64,000 nt of DNA from Pyxidicoccus trucidator (GTDB lineage Bacteria > Myxococcota > Myxococcia > Myxococcales > Myxococcaceae), in the NCBI RefSeq assembly GCF_010894435.1, contig NZ_JAAIXZ010000031.1:49123-113122 (forward strand), given 5' to 3'. Positions 48,668 to 57,404 of the stretch are shown piece by piece. The first letter of the stretch is position 1. Every line of letters starts with the position of its first letter. Both the position numbers and the translations under genes were made by a program. The notes beneath the pieces were generated by a model. It was not told the origin of the DNA. It saw only the letters and a program-made list of their open reading frames with translations, and searched no databases.

Positions 48668-49819
48668 ATGTCGTCCCACGCCCCCGACTTCGATCTTGCC
48701 TCCGTGGACGTGGAGGGCTTCCACCGGGAGCTGAAGGCCCTTCGTGAGGAGCTGGACGCGTCACTCGGCGAGCCGGACGCGGCGCACCTCCGGAAGATCG
48801 AGCGCTGGGGCAGGGCGGCCACCGTGCTGGGCGTGGCGACGTGCTGGCTGGCGCCGAACCCGTTCAGCGCCGCGGCGCTCAGCCTGGGCCGCTCCACGCG
48901 GTGGCTGCTCATGCACCACGTGGGGCACCGGGGCTATGACCGCGTCCCCGGCCTGCCCGAGTCCCGCACCGGCAAGGGCTTCGCCAAGGGGAATCGGCGC
49001 TACCTCGACTGGCTCGATTGGATGATGCCGGAGGCGTGGAAGTTCGAGCACAACGTCCTCCACCACTCGCACACCGGCGAGGACGCGGACCCGGACCTCC
49101 TCGAGCGCAATGCCGAGGGCACGCTGCGCAACCCGAGCCGACCGCTCGCGCTCCGCTACGTCCAGCTCGCGCTGCTCGCCCTCACCTGGCGCGCCAGCTA
49201 CTACGCGCCGGAGACGCTGAGCTCGCTGCGTCGCAAGGGCCGACGCAAGGGTGGGGACCTCACGAGCGCGGAGCTGAAGGAGCTGCTGCTCCAGTGCTAC
49301 CTGCCGTACGCCGCTGTCTGGTTCGGCCTCTTCCCCTCGCTGTTCCTGGTCATCGGCCCGTGGGCGGCCTTCAGCGCGCTGTGCAACTCGGTGATGGCGG
49401 ACGTGCTCACCAGCCTGCACACGTTCCTCGTGGTGGGGCCCAACCACACCGGCGAGGACCTGTACCGCTTCGACACGCCTCCCGAGGGCCGTGGCGCGCG
49501 CTTCGTGCAGCAGGTGATTGGCAGCGCGAACTACCGGACCGGCGGGGACCTGAACGACTTCGCCCACCTGTGGCTGAACTACCAGATCGAGCACCACATC
49601 TGGCCGGACCTGCCCATGCTCAAGTACCGCGAGGCGCAGCCGAAGGTGCGCGCCCTCTGCGAGAAGTACGGCGTCCCCTACGTCCAGGAGAGCGTCTGGA
49701 CGCGCGCCCGGAAGATGGTGGATGTCGTCGTGGGCAAGAGCTCCATGCGGCGGCTCGCGCCTCGCAAGGCCGAGGCGGAGGACCTCGCGCCCGAGAGTGT
49801 CGCGGTCCCTGCGGCCTGA
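48668..49819 (+). CDS. Membrane-bound fatty-acid desaturase-like enzyme
   Basis: Integral membrane di-iron desaturase/hydroxylase of 383 residues. The three His clusters are present: HHVGH (83-87), HNVLHHSH (128-135) and QIEHHIW (306-312), with hydrophobic stretches between them (about 212-260). Such enzymes insert double bonds into acyl chains using O2; the regiospecificity is unknown. The first cluster is HHxxH rather than the commonest HxxxH, as in several bacterial members. ATG 48668 has CAGGAG upstream. It ends 17 bases from a convergent gene, with a short hairpin (GAAGC/GCTTC, about 49820-49833) between. Confidence 0.85.
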   Translation: MSSHAPDFDLASVDVEGFHRELKALREELDASLGEPDAAHLRKIERWGRAATVLGVATCWLAPNPFSAAALSLGRSTRWLLMHHVGHRGYDRVPGLPESRTGKGFAKGNRRYLDWLDWMMPEAWKFEHNVLHHSHTGEDADPDLLERNAEGTLRNPSRPLALRYVQLALLALTWRASYYAPETLSSLRRKGRRKGGDLTSAELKELLLQCYLPYAAVWFGLFPSLFLVIGPWAAFSALCNSVMADVLTSLHTFLVVGPNHTGEDLYRFDTPPEGRGARFVQQVIGSANYRTGGDLNDFAHLWLNYQIEHHIWPDLPMLKYREAQPKVRALCEKYGVPYVQESVWTRARKMVDVVVGKSSMRRLAPRKAEAEDLAPESVAVPAA

Positions 49820-49836
49820 AGCTCCGGCTTCGGGTC

Positions 49837-50334
49837 TCAGGCCTTGCGTCGGCGTACGGGGACCACGGGGCCTTCCTCCAGCGCCTTCACCGTGGCAGCG
49901 GGCGGGCTCTCATGACGCACGGCCTGCACGTCCACCACGCGCGAGCCATCCGGAGGTACCGGCGGCCCGAGCGTCACCACCAGCACCCGGTAGGCCTCCT
50001 CCAGCCGCTTGTGCAGCTTGGTGAAGATGATCTGTGCGGTGCCGGGCATGTCCTCGGTGTAGGTGAAGTACCAGCGCAGCTCGTCCAGGCGCTCGTAGAA
50101 GAAGTCCACCACCGCCTGCTCCTGCTCGGAGAGGTAGATGAGGTTCTCGAAGGCACCGCTCGCGTAGCGTGAGGAGATGGCGCCCAGCAGGGGCTCGCGG
50201 CTGCGCAGGCGCGAGAAGAGGGCGAACATCTCGTCACGGCGGGCTTCCAGCCGGCGCATGATGCCGGCTGCGTCCATTGCGAGCAGATTGCGGACGCGAG
50301 CGGCCATCTCCTCGGCCTTCTTGCGACGAGCCAT
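49837..50334 (-). CDS. Conserved hypothetical protein, mostly helical
   Basis: Soluble protein of 165 residues. A basic N-terminus (MARRKKAEEMAARV) precedes three or four amphipathic helices (GIMRRLEARRDEMFALFSRLRSREPLLGAI; NLIYLSEQEQAVVDFFYERLDELRWYF; TAQIIFTKLHKRLEEAYRVLVVTL) and a disordered C-terminus ending VPVRRRKA. No motif or family is recognised. It lies just downstream of the TonB-like gene on the same strand's reverse direction, separated by 50 bases, and could be co-transcribed. Confidence 0.55.
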   Translation of the reverse strand: MARRKKAEEMAARVRNLLAMDAAGIMRRLEARRDEMFALFSRLRSREPLLGAISSRYASGAFENLIYLSEQEQAVVDFFYERLDELRWYFTYTEDMPGTAQIIFTKLHKRLEEAYRVLVVTLGPPVPPDGSRVVDVQAVRHESPPAATVKALEEGPVVPVRRRKA

Positions 50335-50384
50335 GGCCCGTGAGCCTACCTCTCCGTGCCGCCGGGACCAACTGGCCGGGGGCG

Positions 50385-51806
50385 TCAGTAGACGCGCAGC
50401 AGGCGGGCCTGGCAGACGAAGCGCGGGTTGCGGAAGTCGATGACCTCGATTTCCCCCGTGGTCTCATCGAAGCGGCCGGCGAGCATTCCCGCGGCGAGCG
50501 CCGCGGCCACGTACGCGGCGTCCTGGCCCTTCAGCTCCTTGAGCTTGCGGAGGTACACGACGCGGCCCTCCACGGACCACAGGGTGTGGATGCCGTCGGG
50601 CCGCACACCCCGGGCCTCGTCGGACGGAGGCGCGAGCTTCGCCAGGGCAGGTGGCACGCCGCTCAGGACATATGCGTCGTAGGCCTTGTTCCCGCTCGTG
50701 GAGACGAGCTTCGCGTCGCGCAGTGTCCCGTCGGGGCCCTGGTGCAGCTCCAGGGTGACGACGAGCTTGTTGCCCCCGCCCCCCGCGAGCTTCTGCACCT
50801 CGTCCCCGGCCTGGACGCGGGCGCGCAGGGACTCCATCCACTCCACGCCACGCTCCTCACGGTTCTGGAGTGACTGGAGCTGCTCGGACACGGTGGGCGC
50901 GGCGGCCACCGGCCCCGTGCCGGGATTGCCCGTCGCGCCGAACCTGCTGGCCTGGTTGGCCCACGAGTGTGTGGCCTGGTCCAGCAGGCGGATGCCGTCG
51001 AACACGGGAGCATCCTCGAGCGACTTCTCCAATGCCTCGCGGAGCCGGCTGAAGTACGGGTCTATCTGCCCATTGGCCACGCGGAGCTCGGCCTGCCTGT
51101 CCTCGACGAAGACCTGCACGCGCCCGGAGACGCGAGCGGTTTCCTGGGCGGCGAGGACCTCGGGCGACAGGCTCGGGTCTCCGGGGCGCAGTGTGTGGCC
51201 GCTCTGGGTTTTGGGGCCGGTAATGGGCGGGCCTCCTGGCATCAGCGAGGGTGGGAGTGGGAAGAAGCCGCTCCCCGCCGAGCGGGACGGCTTCGGTGCG
51301 TCGGGTGGCACCTCGGGTCCCTGCGCCACGGTAGGGGCGGTTCCGGAGGGTGCGGGGCCGGTCGCCGGGCCCGTGAGCGGCGCCACGCTTTCTGATGGTG
51401 GTTTCTCCGACGGTGCTACTTCGGAAGGCGCCGGCGTGGCCGAGGCCACGGTCGGCTCGGCTTCGTCTTGCGATGGAGACGAGGATGGCAGCTCCCTGTC
51501 CGGGGGTGGGATGGGCGACGAAGCGACTCCTGGGGTTGGAGCTTCGGACTCGACGGGCCGCTCGCGACGGGGACGGGGCTTGCGGATTGGCGGAGGCTTC
51601 GCGAGCAGCTCCTCGGGGGGAGTCGGTGGGGGCGTGGAAGGCTCCACCGTGGGGCGGGTGATGATCTCCACGACGAGCGGCTCGTGGGAGGGCCGCGGTG
51701 GTTTCGGGATGGCCGGAGGCGTCACTCCCCAGAGGAGGGCGAGCAGCGCCACGTGGATGGCGAGTGAGGCCAGCGCGGCCCACCCGAGGCGTTGAAACCG
51801 CCGCAT
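50385..51806 (-). CDS. TonB-family periplasm-spanning protein
   Basis: Protein of 473 residues with one N-terminal membrane helix (LGWAALASLAIHVALLALLWGV), a long Pro/Glu/Ser-rich periplasmic region (about 35-210), a helical part, and a C-terminal TonB-C-like segment (LVVTLELHQGPDGTLRDAKLVSTSGNKAYDAYVLSGVPPALAKL). The pattern matches energy transducers, but no exbB/exbD or receptor gene is nearby and the last 80 residues (VEGRVVYLRKLKELKG ... ARLLRVY) extend beyond a normal TonB end. It may form a periplasmic link for another machine. ATG 51806 has GGGAG upstream. Confidence 0.75.
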   Translation of the reverse strand: MRRFQRLGWAALASLAIHVALLALLWGVTPPAIPKPPRPSHEPLVVEIITRPTVEPSTPPPTPPEELLAKPPPIRKPRPRRERPVESEAPTPGVASSPIPPPDRELPSSSPSQDEAEPTVASATPAPSEVAPSEKPPSESVAPLTGPATGPAPSGTAPTVAQGPEVPPDAPKPSRSAGSGFFPLPPSLMPGGPPITGPKTQSGHTLRPGDPSLSPEVLAAQETARVSGRVQVFVEDRQAELRVANGQIDPYFSRLREALEKSLEDAPVFDGIRLLDQATHSWANQASRFGATGNPGTGPVAAAPTVSEQLQSLQNREERGVEWMESLRARVQAGDEVQKLAGGGGNKLVVTLELHQGPDGTLRDAKLVSTSGNKAYDAYVLSGVPPALAKLAPPSDEARGVRPDGIHTLWSVEGRVVYLRKLKELKGQDAAYVAAALAAGMLAGRFDETTGEIEVIDFRNPRFVCQARLLRVY

Positions 51807-52094
51807 CGCTACTCCCAGCTTCCCTGGGGAATCGCCTCGGCTCGTCCGATGGCGGCTCTCCGCTCCGGCCCTGCGCGCTCCATCAGCATAACGGTCATGG
51901 GGCGCCTTCCGCGGACCCTACGGGGCAAGGCTCACGACATTGCGTGGAGTCCCCGACGCTTCACCCGCGTGAAATGCTGCCACGCGGACGGCCGCGATGG
52001 CTTCCGGCCCCGGGTGGAAGTGGCACTCCTCCTGAGGCAGGAGGGACCTCCGCCTCGCGACCTACGACTGGGGTTGGAGGGGAATCGCGGCCTC

Positions 52095-52238
52095 GTGAGC
52101 GGTGCCGGGAGCATCTGGAGTATCCTGTTCAAGCTGCTCCCGTGGACGGGCGCCTCCCGCCCGGAAAGGTTCAGGGCCGCGATGGACTACCGGAAGCTGT
52201 TCCAGGTGCGGGAGCCAGGCGGGGTGCCGGGTTGGTGA
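52095..52238 (+). CDS. Possible small protein coupled to the ferritin-like gene (47 residues)
   Basis: GTG-started short frame whose stop overlaps the next gene's GTG as GTGA. It encodes SIWSILFKLLPWTGASRPER and a basic tail (MDYRKLFQVREPGG). Third-position GC is about 85%, compatible with coding, and the overlap resembles translational coupling seen elsewhere in this window. The ribosome-binding site is weak (GGAGG 14 bases upstream). The 288 bases between it and the TonB-like gene hold no other supported gene. Confidence 0.35.
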   Translation: MSGAGSIWSILFKLLPWTGASRPERFRAAMDYRKLFQVREPGGVPGW

Positions 52239-52972
52239 GCGACGCGAAAGCGGAGCCGTTGGCGGACCCGGTGCGGCAGCTCGTCGCCGAGGCCTGGACC
52301 TTCCGTCGGCAAGTGGAGCTGGACGCGGAGCTGCGCTTCACACGGCTGGCGGGGCAGCTCGCGCAGTTGGGTGCGCCCGAAGCGCTGGTCTCGCTGGCCG
52401 GGCGCGCTGCGGAAGACGAGCGGCGCCACGCGGGCATGTGCGAGCTGTTGGCGCGAGCCTACGGCCGGGTGGACATGCCACCCGCCCCGCTGGCGGCGGA
52501 AGAAGTGGCGCCCGCCGGCATGGCCCTGCGCGAGCGGGTGCTCTACGAGGTGGTCGCGGCCTGCTGCATCACCGAGACGGAGAGCACCGCCGTGCTGACG
52601 ACGCTGCTGGTTCCGGAAGGGGCGCCCCGCGTGAGAGCGGTGCTGCGCGACATCCTCCGGGACGAGGTGGCGCACAGCCGACTGGGCTGGGCGTGGCTGT
52701 CGCACGAGCATGGAGCGGGGACGGTGTCCTTCCTGTCGCGCCATGTGCCGTCCATGCTGGAGGGGACTGCCTCACCCCGGCTCTTCGCACCGGGAGCGCC
52801 GGAGGAGGAGAGCCCCGCGCTGCTCAAGCACGGCGTGCTGCCACACACGCGCAAGCGGGAGACGTTCGTGCGGGCGCTGCGCGACGTGGTCTTCCCGGGC
52901 CTGGAGCGCTTCGGAGTGGACACCGCGCCCGCGCGAGCGTGGGTGGAACGACGGAGCGCGGCGGGCGCCTAG
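52235..52972 (+). CDS. Ferritin-like-fold protein
   Basis: Helical protein of 245 residues with metal-ligand-like pairs arranged as in ferritin-like carboxylate proteins: ELDAELRFTRLAGQL (E early), AEDERRHAGMCELL (ExxRH), ITETESTAV and DILRDEVAHSRLGW (ExxH, about 145). Two E/ExxH helix pairs could bind a di-iron centre. The C-terminal third (HGVLPHTRKRETFVRALRDVVFPGLERFGV) is specific to the myxobacterial family. The exact reaction is unknown. GTG 52235 overlaps the preceding small ORF. It is followed 35 bases later by the peptide deformylase gene. Confidence 0.65.
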   Translation: MSDAKAEPLADPVRQLVAEAWTFRRQVELDAELRFTRLAGQLAQLGAPEALVSLAGRAAEDERRHAGMCELLARAYGRVDMPPAPLAAEEVAPAGMALRERVLYEVVAACCITETESTAVLTTLLVPEGAPRVRAVLRDILRDEVAHSRLGWAWLSHEHGAGTVSFLSRHVPSMLEGTASPRLFAPGAPEEESPALLKHGVLPHTRKRETFVRALRDVVFPGLERFGVDTAPARAWVERRSAAGA

Positions 52973-53007
52973 CGTGCACGGCCGGTGTCCCTGCTACGTT
53001 CGGGGGC

Positions 53008-53610
53008 ATGGTGCTCAAGATCGTCCAGGCAGGGGAGCCGGTGCTCCGGCAGAAGGCTCGCGATTTGACTCCGGAGGAGATCTCCAGTCCGGAGGTGCAG
53101 CGGCTCATCGGGTTCATGTGCGACACGATGCGCGACGCGCCCGGCGTGGGGCTCGCGGCGCCGCAGGTGGGCGTGGGGCTGAGGCTGGTGGTGGTGGAGG
53201 ACCGGGCCGAGTACCAGGCGGGCGTGTCCCCAGCGGACCTGGCGTCGCGCGAGCGGGCCCCGGTGGCCTTCCACGTGCTCATCAATCCGAAGCTGGTGGT
53301 GGAGGACCCGACGCCCGCGGAGTTCCACGAGGGGTGCCTGAGCGTGAACGGCTTCGCGGCCCTGGTCTCGAGGGCAAGGGGCGTGCGCGTGGAGGCGTTG
53401 AACGAGCATGGCCAGCCGGTGACGGTGAGCGCGAAGGGCTGGTATGCGCGCATCCTCCAGCACGAGTGCGACCATCTGGACGGCACGCTGTACCTGGACC
53501 GGATGGAGACGCGGAGCTTCGCCACGGCGGAGAACCACCGCCGCCACCAGGCGGGGCGCACCACCGCCGAACTGCGCGCGGCACTGGGGTTGCCCGAGCG
53601 GAAGGGGTAG
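53008..53610 (+). CDS. def: Peptide deformylase
   Basis: Removes the formyl group from the N-terminal Met of new proteins; 200 residues. The three family motifs are present: GVGLAAPQVG (47-56), EGCLS (108-112; Cys110 a metal ligand) and QHECDH (151-156; His152 and His156 ligands, Glu153 catalytic). It carries an insertion (YQAGVSPADLASRERAPVAFH, about 69-89) and a C-terminal extension seen in type-III-like members. A second deformylase elsewhere is likely, since the fmt gene is not adjacent here. Confidence 0.93.
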   Translation: MVLKIVQAGEPVLRQKARDLTPEEISSPEVQRLIGFMCDTMRDAPGVGLAAPQVGVGLRLVVVEDRAEYQAGVSPADLASRERAPVAFHVLINPKLVVEDPTPAEFHEGCLSVNGFAALVSRARGVRVEALNEHGQPVTVSAKGWYARILQHECDHLDGTLYLDRMETRSFATAENHRRHQAGRTTAELRAALGLPERKG

Positions 53611-53621
53611 GGCGGCCGGCG

Positions 53622-54536
53622 TCAGTCGAGGAACCGGCGCTCCCAGCGGAGGAGTTCCTCGGGCGTGAAGCCCATCCCCAGGCTGTAGGGGTGCTCCTCG
53701 CGGAAGAGCCAGGGCTCCAGCACGCGGGCGAGCTCCCGGTAGGCGGGGAGCGTCTTGCCCTGCTCGATGTCACCGGCCTCCGGCCAGTCGCCGAGGGCGA
53801 TGACAGCGCGGTCGCCGTCCAGGGGCTCGACGGTGGTGCCGGGAGTCTTGAGTTGGCTTCGGAGCGTGGCCACGCCGCCAAGCCCGTTCAATGCGGGCTG
53901 GCCCAGGAAGGTGAGCCACGAGGGGCCGCGTACCTTCGTGCCAATCTCCCATGCGACGTGCTCTAGCGGGAGGATGTCCAAGCCAGGGTAGCGGAAGCAG
54001 TGTTGGCGGACTTGTTGAGGCATGCCGGCGATGTCGAGCTCACCATTGTACGCGAGTCCTGCATGGCCGGAGCTGAAGGGGAGCCTGCTGGCCAGCTCCA
54101 TCGTGAGCGCGCGGACCCGTTCCGGGCCGTGCTCTTCCAGATATTCGGTAGGAAGACAGAATTGAACCGCGCAGACGGCGTTCAGTCCGTCTTCACGGGA
54201 AAGGAGCTCCAGCGATTTTCCGAAATACTTAACCCTGTATCGGTACTGGGCATCTTTCGCGTCGTGCAGCGTCAAGAGGGGAGAAGGCCATGAGAGCTTC
54301 TCGTTTACGTATTTCCACCCTGCTTCATCCAGATCCTGCCAATCACCTTCGAGGTCCGCATATCGGCCGATTGAATTTGGACCTACCGCGCGCAGATATG
54401 TCTGCAAAGCGTCAATGAGTGCTGGCGCCACTTCTGCATGGGGTTGGCGCATGTAGAAGGAGAGGCTCAGTCCTTCGCGCACCAGCAGGTAGCCGTCGTC
54501 AAAGGTGAGGCGGAGCCTCGGGTAGTGCTCATTCAC
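53622..54536 (-). CDS. DUF3396 family protein, probable immunity protein
   Basis: Cytoplasmic-looking protein of 304 residues resembling DUF3396 (type VI immunity-type) proteins, with the stretch RVKYFGKSLELLSREDGLNAVCAVQFCLPTEYLEEHG and later GPSWLTFLGQPALNGLGGVATLRSQL. In other bacteria such proteins neutralise cognate secreted effectors. Its GTG start overlaps the stop of the upstream lipoprotein gene (GTGA), the close coupling expected of a toxin-immunity pair. GC content (notably 54000-54500) is lower than in surrounding genes, suggesting horizontal acquisition. Confidence 0.65.
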   Translation of the reverse strand: MNEHYPRLRLTFDDGYLLVREGLSLSFYMRQPHAEVAPALIDALQTYLRAVGPNSIGRYADLEGDWQDLDEAGWKYVNEKLSWPSPLLTLHDAKDAQYRYRVKYFGKSLELLSREDGLNAVCAVQFCLPTEYLEEHGPERVRALTMELASRLPFSSGHAGLAYNGELDIAGMPQQVRQHCFRYPGLDILPLEHVAWEIGTKVRGPSWLTFLGQPALNGLGGVATLRSQLKTPGTTVEPLDGDRAVIALGDWPEAGDIEQGKTLPAYRELARVLEPWLFREEHPYSLGMGFTPEELLRWERRFLD

Positions 54537-55354
54537 GGCAGGATTCCCCAGCGGGGCAGCACACGTAGGGCTTCGGCTCCCAGCGCATTCTCATACACCT
54601 GCTTTTGCGAGTTGCCTGCATAGGGGTGTCCCAAGGGGTACTGACGCCAGTCTGTCGCGTCGATAGTCATGCAAGGAAACTTGAAGTCGTAGATCGCCTC
54701 CGCTTCGAGCGGGTCTCCTGAGTGGATGACGACATCCGGCACCAGCGTGCCCGTCAGCTCGTCGCTACACCCCATGCGCAGCAGGGACCGCACGTCCTCG
54801 TTGCTGACGAGCTTCAATGCTCCTGACTTCGGGTCAAAGCGGTAGCGCTGCTCCAGGCTGAACCTGCCCGGGATTTGCTCATCGAGCGCCTCTCGGACAC
54901 ACGCCAGGGCCACCTCGTGCATGACACAGCCAAGCTGCATCGCGAGAGTGATGCGCCGGCCTGACTTCGCGTCGTCCACCTCCTCGTTGCACTCCTTGCG
55001 TGTCGGACTCCTTCCACCCAGGTGGTCCACGAGAACCTGCGAGCGCGCGTGCTCCGCGCAGGCCTTGAGCTCCCGCTCGAGCACGGCCCGCGTCGTCGCC
55101 TCCAGCACCCGGAGGACCACGGCCCCGGTGCGCACTGCGGACGCCACGGCCTCTGCGGGACGCAGCGTGGGGAGCAAGGCTTCCTCGCCCGCCCCCCGAA
55201 CACACACGTCCGGCCGCTGCCTGCACCCCTGCGTCGCGGAGTCGAGCCGGTAGCCAGCCGTCAAACCCCGGTCCGGAGTGCCCGAGCAGGCCGCCATGAG
55301 CAGCATGCAGGGTGCGAGCACGACCTGAACCCATTCCGAGCACTTCCCCAGCAC
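54533..55354 (-). CDS. Putative lipoprotein toxin with PD-(D/E)XK-like nuclease motif
   Basis: Exported protein of 273 residues. The signal ends in a lipobox (LMAAC, Cys23). The middle is helical (about 55-160). The C-terminal part reads PDVVI (206-210), then YDFKF (222-226), matching the PD...(D/E)XK pattern of restriction-like nucleases, with Q252 and Y254 downstream where these folds often have another conserved pair. This, with the coupled DUF3396 gene, suggests a polymorphic effector. A lipobox on a nuclease is unusual: the protein may be surface-tethered and delivered by contact or lipoprotein exchange. The GTG at 55354 has GAGGAGG upstream and places the signal properly. Confidence 0.55.
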   Translation of the reverse strand: MLGKCSEWVQVVLAPCMLLMAACSGTPDRGLTAGYRLDSATQGCRQRPDVCVRGAGEEALLPTLRPAEAVASAVRTGAVVLRVLEATTRAVLERELKACAEHARSQVLVDHLGGRSPTRKECNEEVDDAKSGRRITLAMQLGCVMHEVALACVREALDEQIPGRFSLEQRYRFDPKSGALKLVSNEDVRSLLRMGCSDELTGTLVPDVVIHSGDPLEAEAIYDFKFPCMTIDATDWRQYPLGHPYAGNSQKQVYENALGAEALRVLPRWGILP

Positions 55355-55511
55355 GAGCGCCTCCTCGACCCATGATGGCGCAAGCGCCGCACGGCATCCA
55401 CGGCCAGCAGGCAGGAGGGCACCCACGCATCACCGCCACTCCCCGTGAGACCTCGGGGGCCCCACTCCATAGATGCCCGCCGAACAGGGCCCCACCCCCA
55501 AGGAGACACGC

Positions 55512-55925
55512 ATGTCCTTCCACGCAAAGAAGCTCGCCTTCCTCTCCGCTGCCTGGCTCTTCGTGCCCATGGGCCTCGCCTCCGCCCAGGAGCCCGAGCC
55601 CGTCGCTCCCACCGGCTCCGCCTGTGGCGGCATCGCCGGCGTCGCATGTCCCGAAGGCTATTCCTGCGTGGACGACCCCAACGACAGCTGCGACCCGAGC
55701 AGCGGCGCCGACTGCGGCGGCACCTGCGCCGCCGCGCCCGAGGAAGACGCGCAGCGCGACACTCCCAACGGACAGGACAAGAAGCAGTGTGACGACAAGG
55801 ACCCGAACCTGTCCTACGTCTCGAAGGACCCGGACCAGTGCGCGGCCATCCGTTTCGTCTGCGATGCCGGCCAGGAGCCCTTCTTCAACGACTGCGGTTG
55901 CGGCTGCCAGCCAGTCGCGCAATAA
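55512..55925 (+). CDS. Small secreted Cys-rich protein
   Basis: Exported protein of 137 residues: signal peptide (MSFHAKKLAFLSAAWLFVPMGLASA), then a Cys-rich mature domain with twelve Cys, including CGGIAGVACPEGYSCVDDP, SGADCGGTC and FFNDCGCGC. The first cluster looks like the small disulphide knot (IAGxxCPxGYxC) found in many myxobacterial and delta-proteobacterial secreted proteins, similar to Kazal/IGFBP-like folds. Function unknown; protease inhibition is a guess. ATG 55512 has AGGAG six bases upstream. The MBL hydrolase gene follows after eight bases. Confidence 0.7.
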   Translation: MSFHAKKLAFLSAAWLFVPMGLASAQEPEPVAPTGSACGGIAGVACPEGYSCVDDPNDSCDPSSGADCGGTCAAAPEEDAQRDTPNGQDKKQCDDKDPNLSYVSKDPDQCAAIRFVCDAGQEPFFNDCGCGCQPVAQ

Positions 55926-55933
55926 GCCAACGG

Positions 55934-56782
55934 ATGCTCACCGAGGTCGAGGCGGGGCCCTATACCGTCCGAGGCATCTCCGTTGGCGGCGTGTACACCT
56001 CCCTCCAGGTCCCCGAGCTGGACTCGGTGCTGGACGTGGGCGTGCCCATCCGCTCCTTCGCTGGCACAGACCGCATCTTCCTGAGCCATGCGCACCCGGA
56101 CCATGCCAGCGGCCTCGGCTCGCTGCTCGGAATCCGCCGGCTCATCGGCAAGGGACCGCCGCAGGTCTTCCTCCCCGCGGAGATTGAAGCGCCGGTGCAG
56201 GAAGCGCTCGCCGTCCTGTCCCGCTTGCACCACACGTCCATGGAGGTGCGGACCGTGCCCCTCAAGCCCGGGGACGTCCATCCGCTCGGGCATGGGCTGC
56301 ACGTTCGCGCCTTCCGCACGCACCACCCGGTGCCTTCGCTCGGCTACCAGTTCCTCCGCCGCATCTCCAAGCTGCGTCCCGAGTTCCGCGGCCTGCCACC
56401 CCAGGAAATCGCCCAGCGCCGGCAGGCGGGAGAGAACCTTCTCGAAGAGGTGGATCGGCTGGAGCTGGCCTATGCCACCGACACGCTGTCACGCGTGCTG
56501 GAGACCGAGCCGTCCGTGCTCGACTCGCGCGTCCTCATCATCGAGTGCACCTTCGTCGACGCGCACCACACGGTGCAGGACGCGCAGGAGCGCTGGCATC
56601 TCCACCTGGACGAGCTCGTCGCGCGCGCCGACCTCTTCCGCAACGAGGCCCTGGTGCTGATGCACTTCAGCCAGTCCCATGGCCCGGAAGAGGTCCAGGC
56701 CACCATCCGCGCCCGCCTCCCGGCGTCCCTCTACGAGCGCGTGCGCGTCTTCGCTCCGCCATCGGGACGCTGGTTCGGCTGA
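55934..56782 (+). CDS. MBL-fold metallohydrolase (RNase Z-like)
   Basis: Metallo-beta-lactamase-fold hydrolase of 282 residues. The metal motif SHAHPDH (51-57) is followed by other His/Asp ligands: THHPV (about 137) and YATDT (about 178), then LIIECTFVDAHH and LMHFSQSHGPEEV. The arrangement (HxHxDH, short insert, TDT, FSxxH) is like RNase Z / arylsulfatase-type phosphodiesterases. It could act on tRNA, cyclic nucleotides or another phosphodiester; this cannot be decided. ATG 55934 is the start; the preceding frame overlaps the Cys-rich gene. Confidence 0.8.
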   Translation: MLTEVEAGPYTVRGISVGGVYTSLQVPELDSVLDVGVPIRSFAGTDRIFLSHAHPDHASGLGSLLGIRRLIGKGPPQVFLPAEIEAPVQEALAVLSRLHHTSMEVRTVPLKPGDVHPLGHGLHVRAFRTHHPVPSLGYQFLRRISKLRPEFRGLPPQEIAQRRQAGENLLEEVDRLELAYATDTLSRVLETEPSVLDSRVLIIECTFVDAHHTVQDAQERWHLHLDELVARADLFRNEALVLMHFSQSHGPEEVQATIRARLPASLYERVRVFAPPSGRWFG

Positions 56783-56810
56783 GGCGGGGCAGGGCACCAC
56801 GCCGCGCGCT

Positions 56811-57404
56811 TCAACCGGGCCGCAAGGACTCCAGCTCCGCGAGCACCGCGCGCAGCTCGGGTGACTCCAGCGCCTTCTCCACCGAGGCGAAGAACTGGGA
56901 CAGGTCGCCCATTCCCTGGTGCTCGTACACGCACGCCTGCAGGCCCATCTCCAGCCGGTCCAGCTGTCGCACCAGCCGCGCCTCGAACGAGGTGCCGTGC
57001 TCGTACTCGTCCCACAGCGCCAGGTACTCCGCGCCCCGGGGCAGCTTGCCGAGGATTGTCTCCACCGCGCGCCGCTCCAGCGCGTGCTTGGCCTCGCGGT
57101 CCACGCCGTCATGCGGGGTGATGTCGCCCGCGTACGCCTCGCCCAGGTCATGCAGCAGCGCGATGCGGACCACCTTCGACGCGTCCGCCTCTGGGAAGAA
57201 GCCGTCCGCGATGAATAGTCCCAGCAGCGCCACGAAGAGCGAGTGCTCCGCCACGCTCTCGCACCGCTCCTTCGGCACTCCTACGCGCAGCCAGCCCTGG
57301 CGGAAGAGCTGCTTCAGGTAGTTGAGCTCGAAGTAGGTCTCGATGAGCGGGAGCGTCTTCCGCCCCTGGAGCAGCGCGACTGGCGGCGCGGCCTTGGTCT
57401 GCAT
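56811..57404 (-). CDS. HD-domain hydrolase (YfbR-like 5'-nucleotidase family)
   Basis: HD-domain phosphohydrolase of 197 residues. His54 in SVAEHSLFVALL, His85-Asp86 in IALLHDLGEAYAGDI, and a later Asp (probably in LVRQLDRLEMGLQA) provide the divalent-metal site. The layout (HD at about 85, E/DxAE loop, LDRLEM helix) matches the YfbR/YGK1-like group that dephosphorylates deoxynucleoside monophosphates or related compounds. ATG 57404 is preceded by GAGGTGATG. Convergent with the MBL gene. Confidence 0.85.
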   Translation of the reverse strand: MQTKAAPPVALLQGRKTLPLIETYFELNYLKQLFRQGWLRVGVPKERCESVAEHSLFVALLGLFIADGFFPEADASKVVRIALLHDLGEAYAGDITPHDGVDREAKHALERRAVETILGKLPRGAEYLALWDEYEHGTSFEARLVRQLDRLEMGLQACVYEHQGMGDLSQFFASVEKALESPELRAVLAELESLRPG

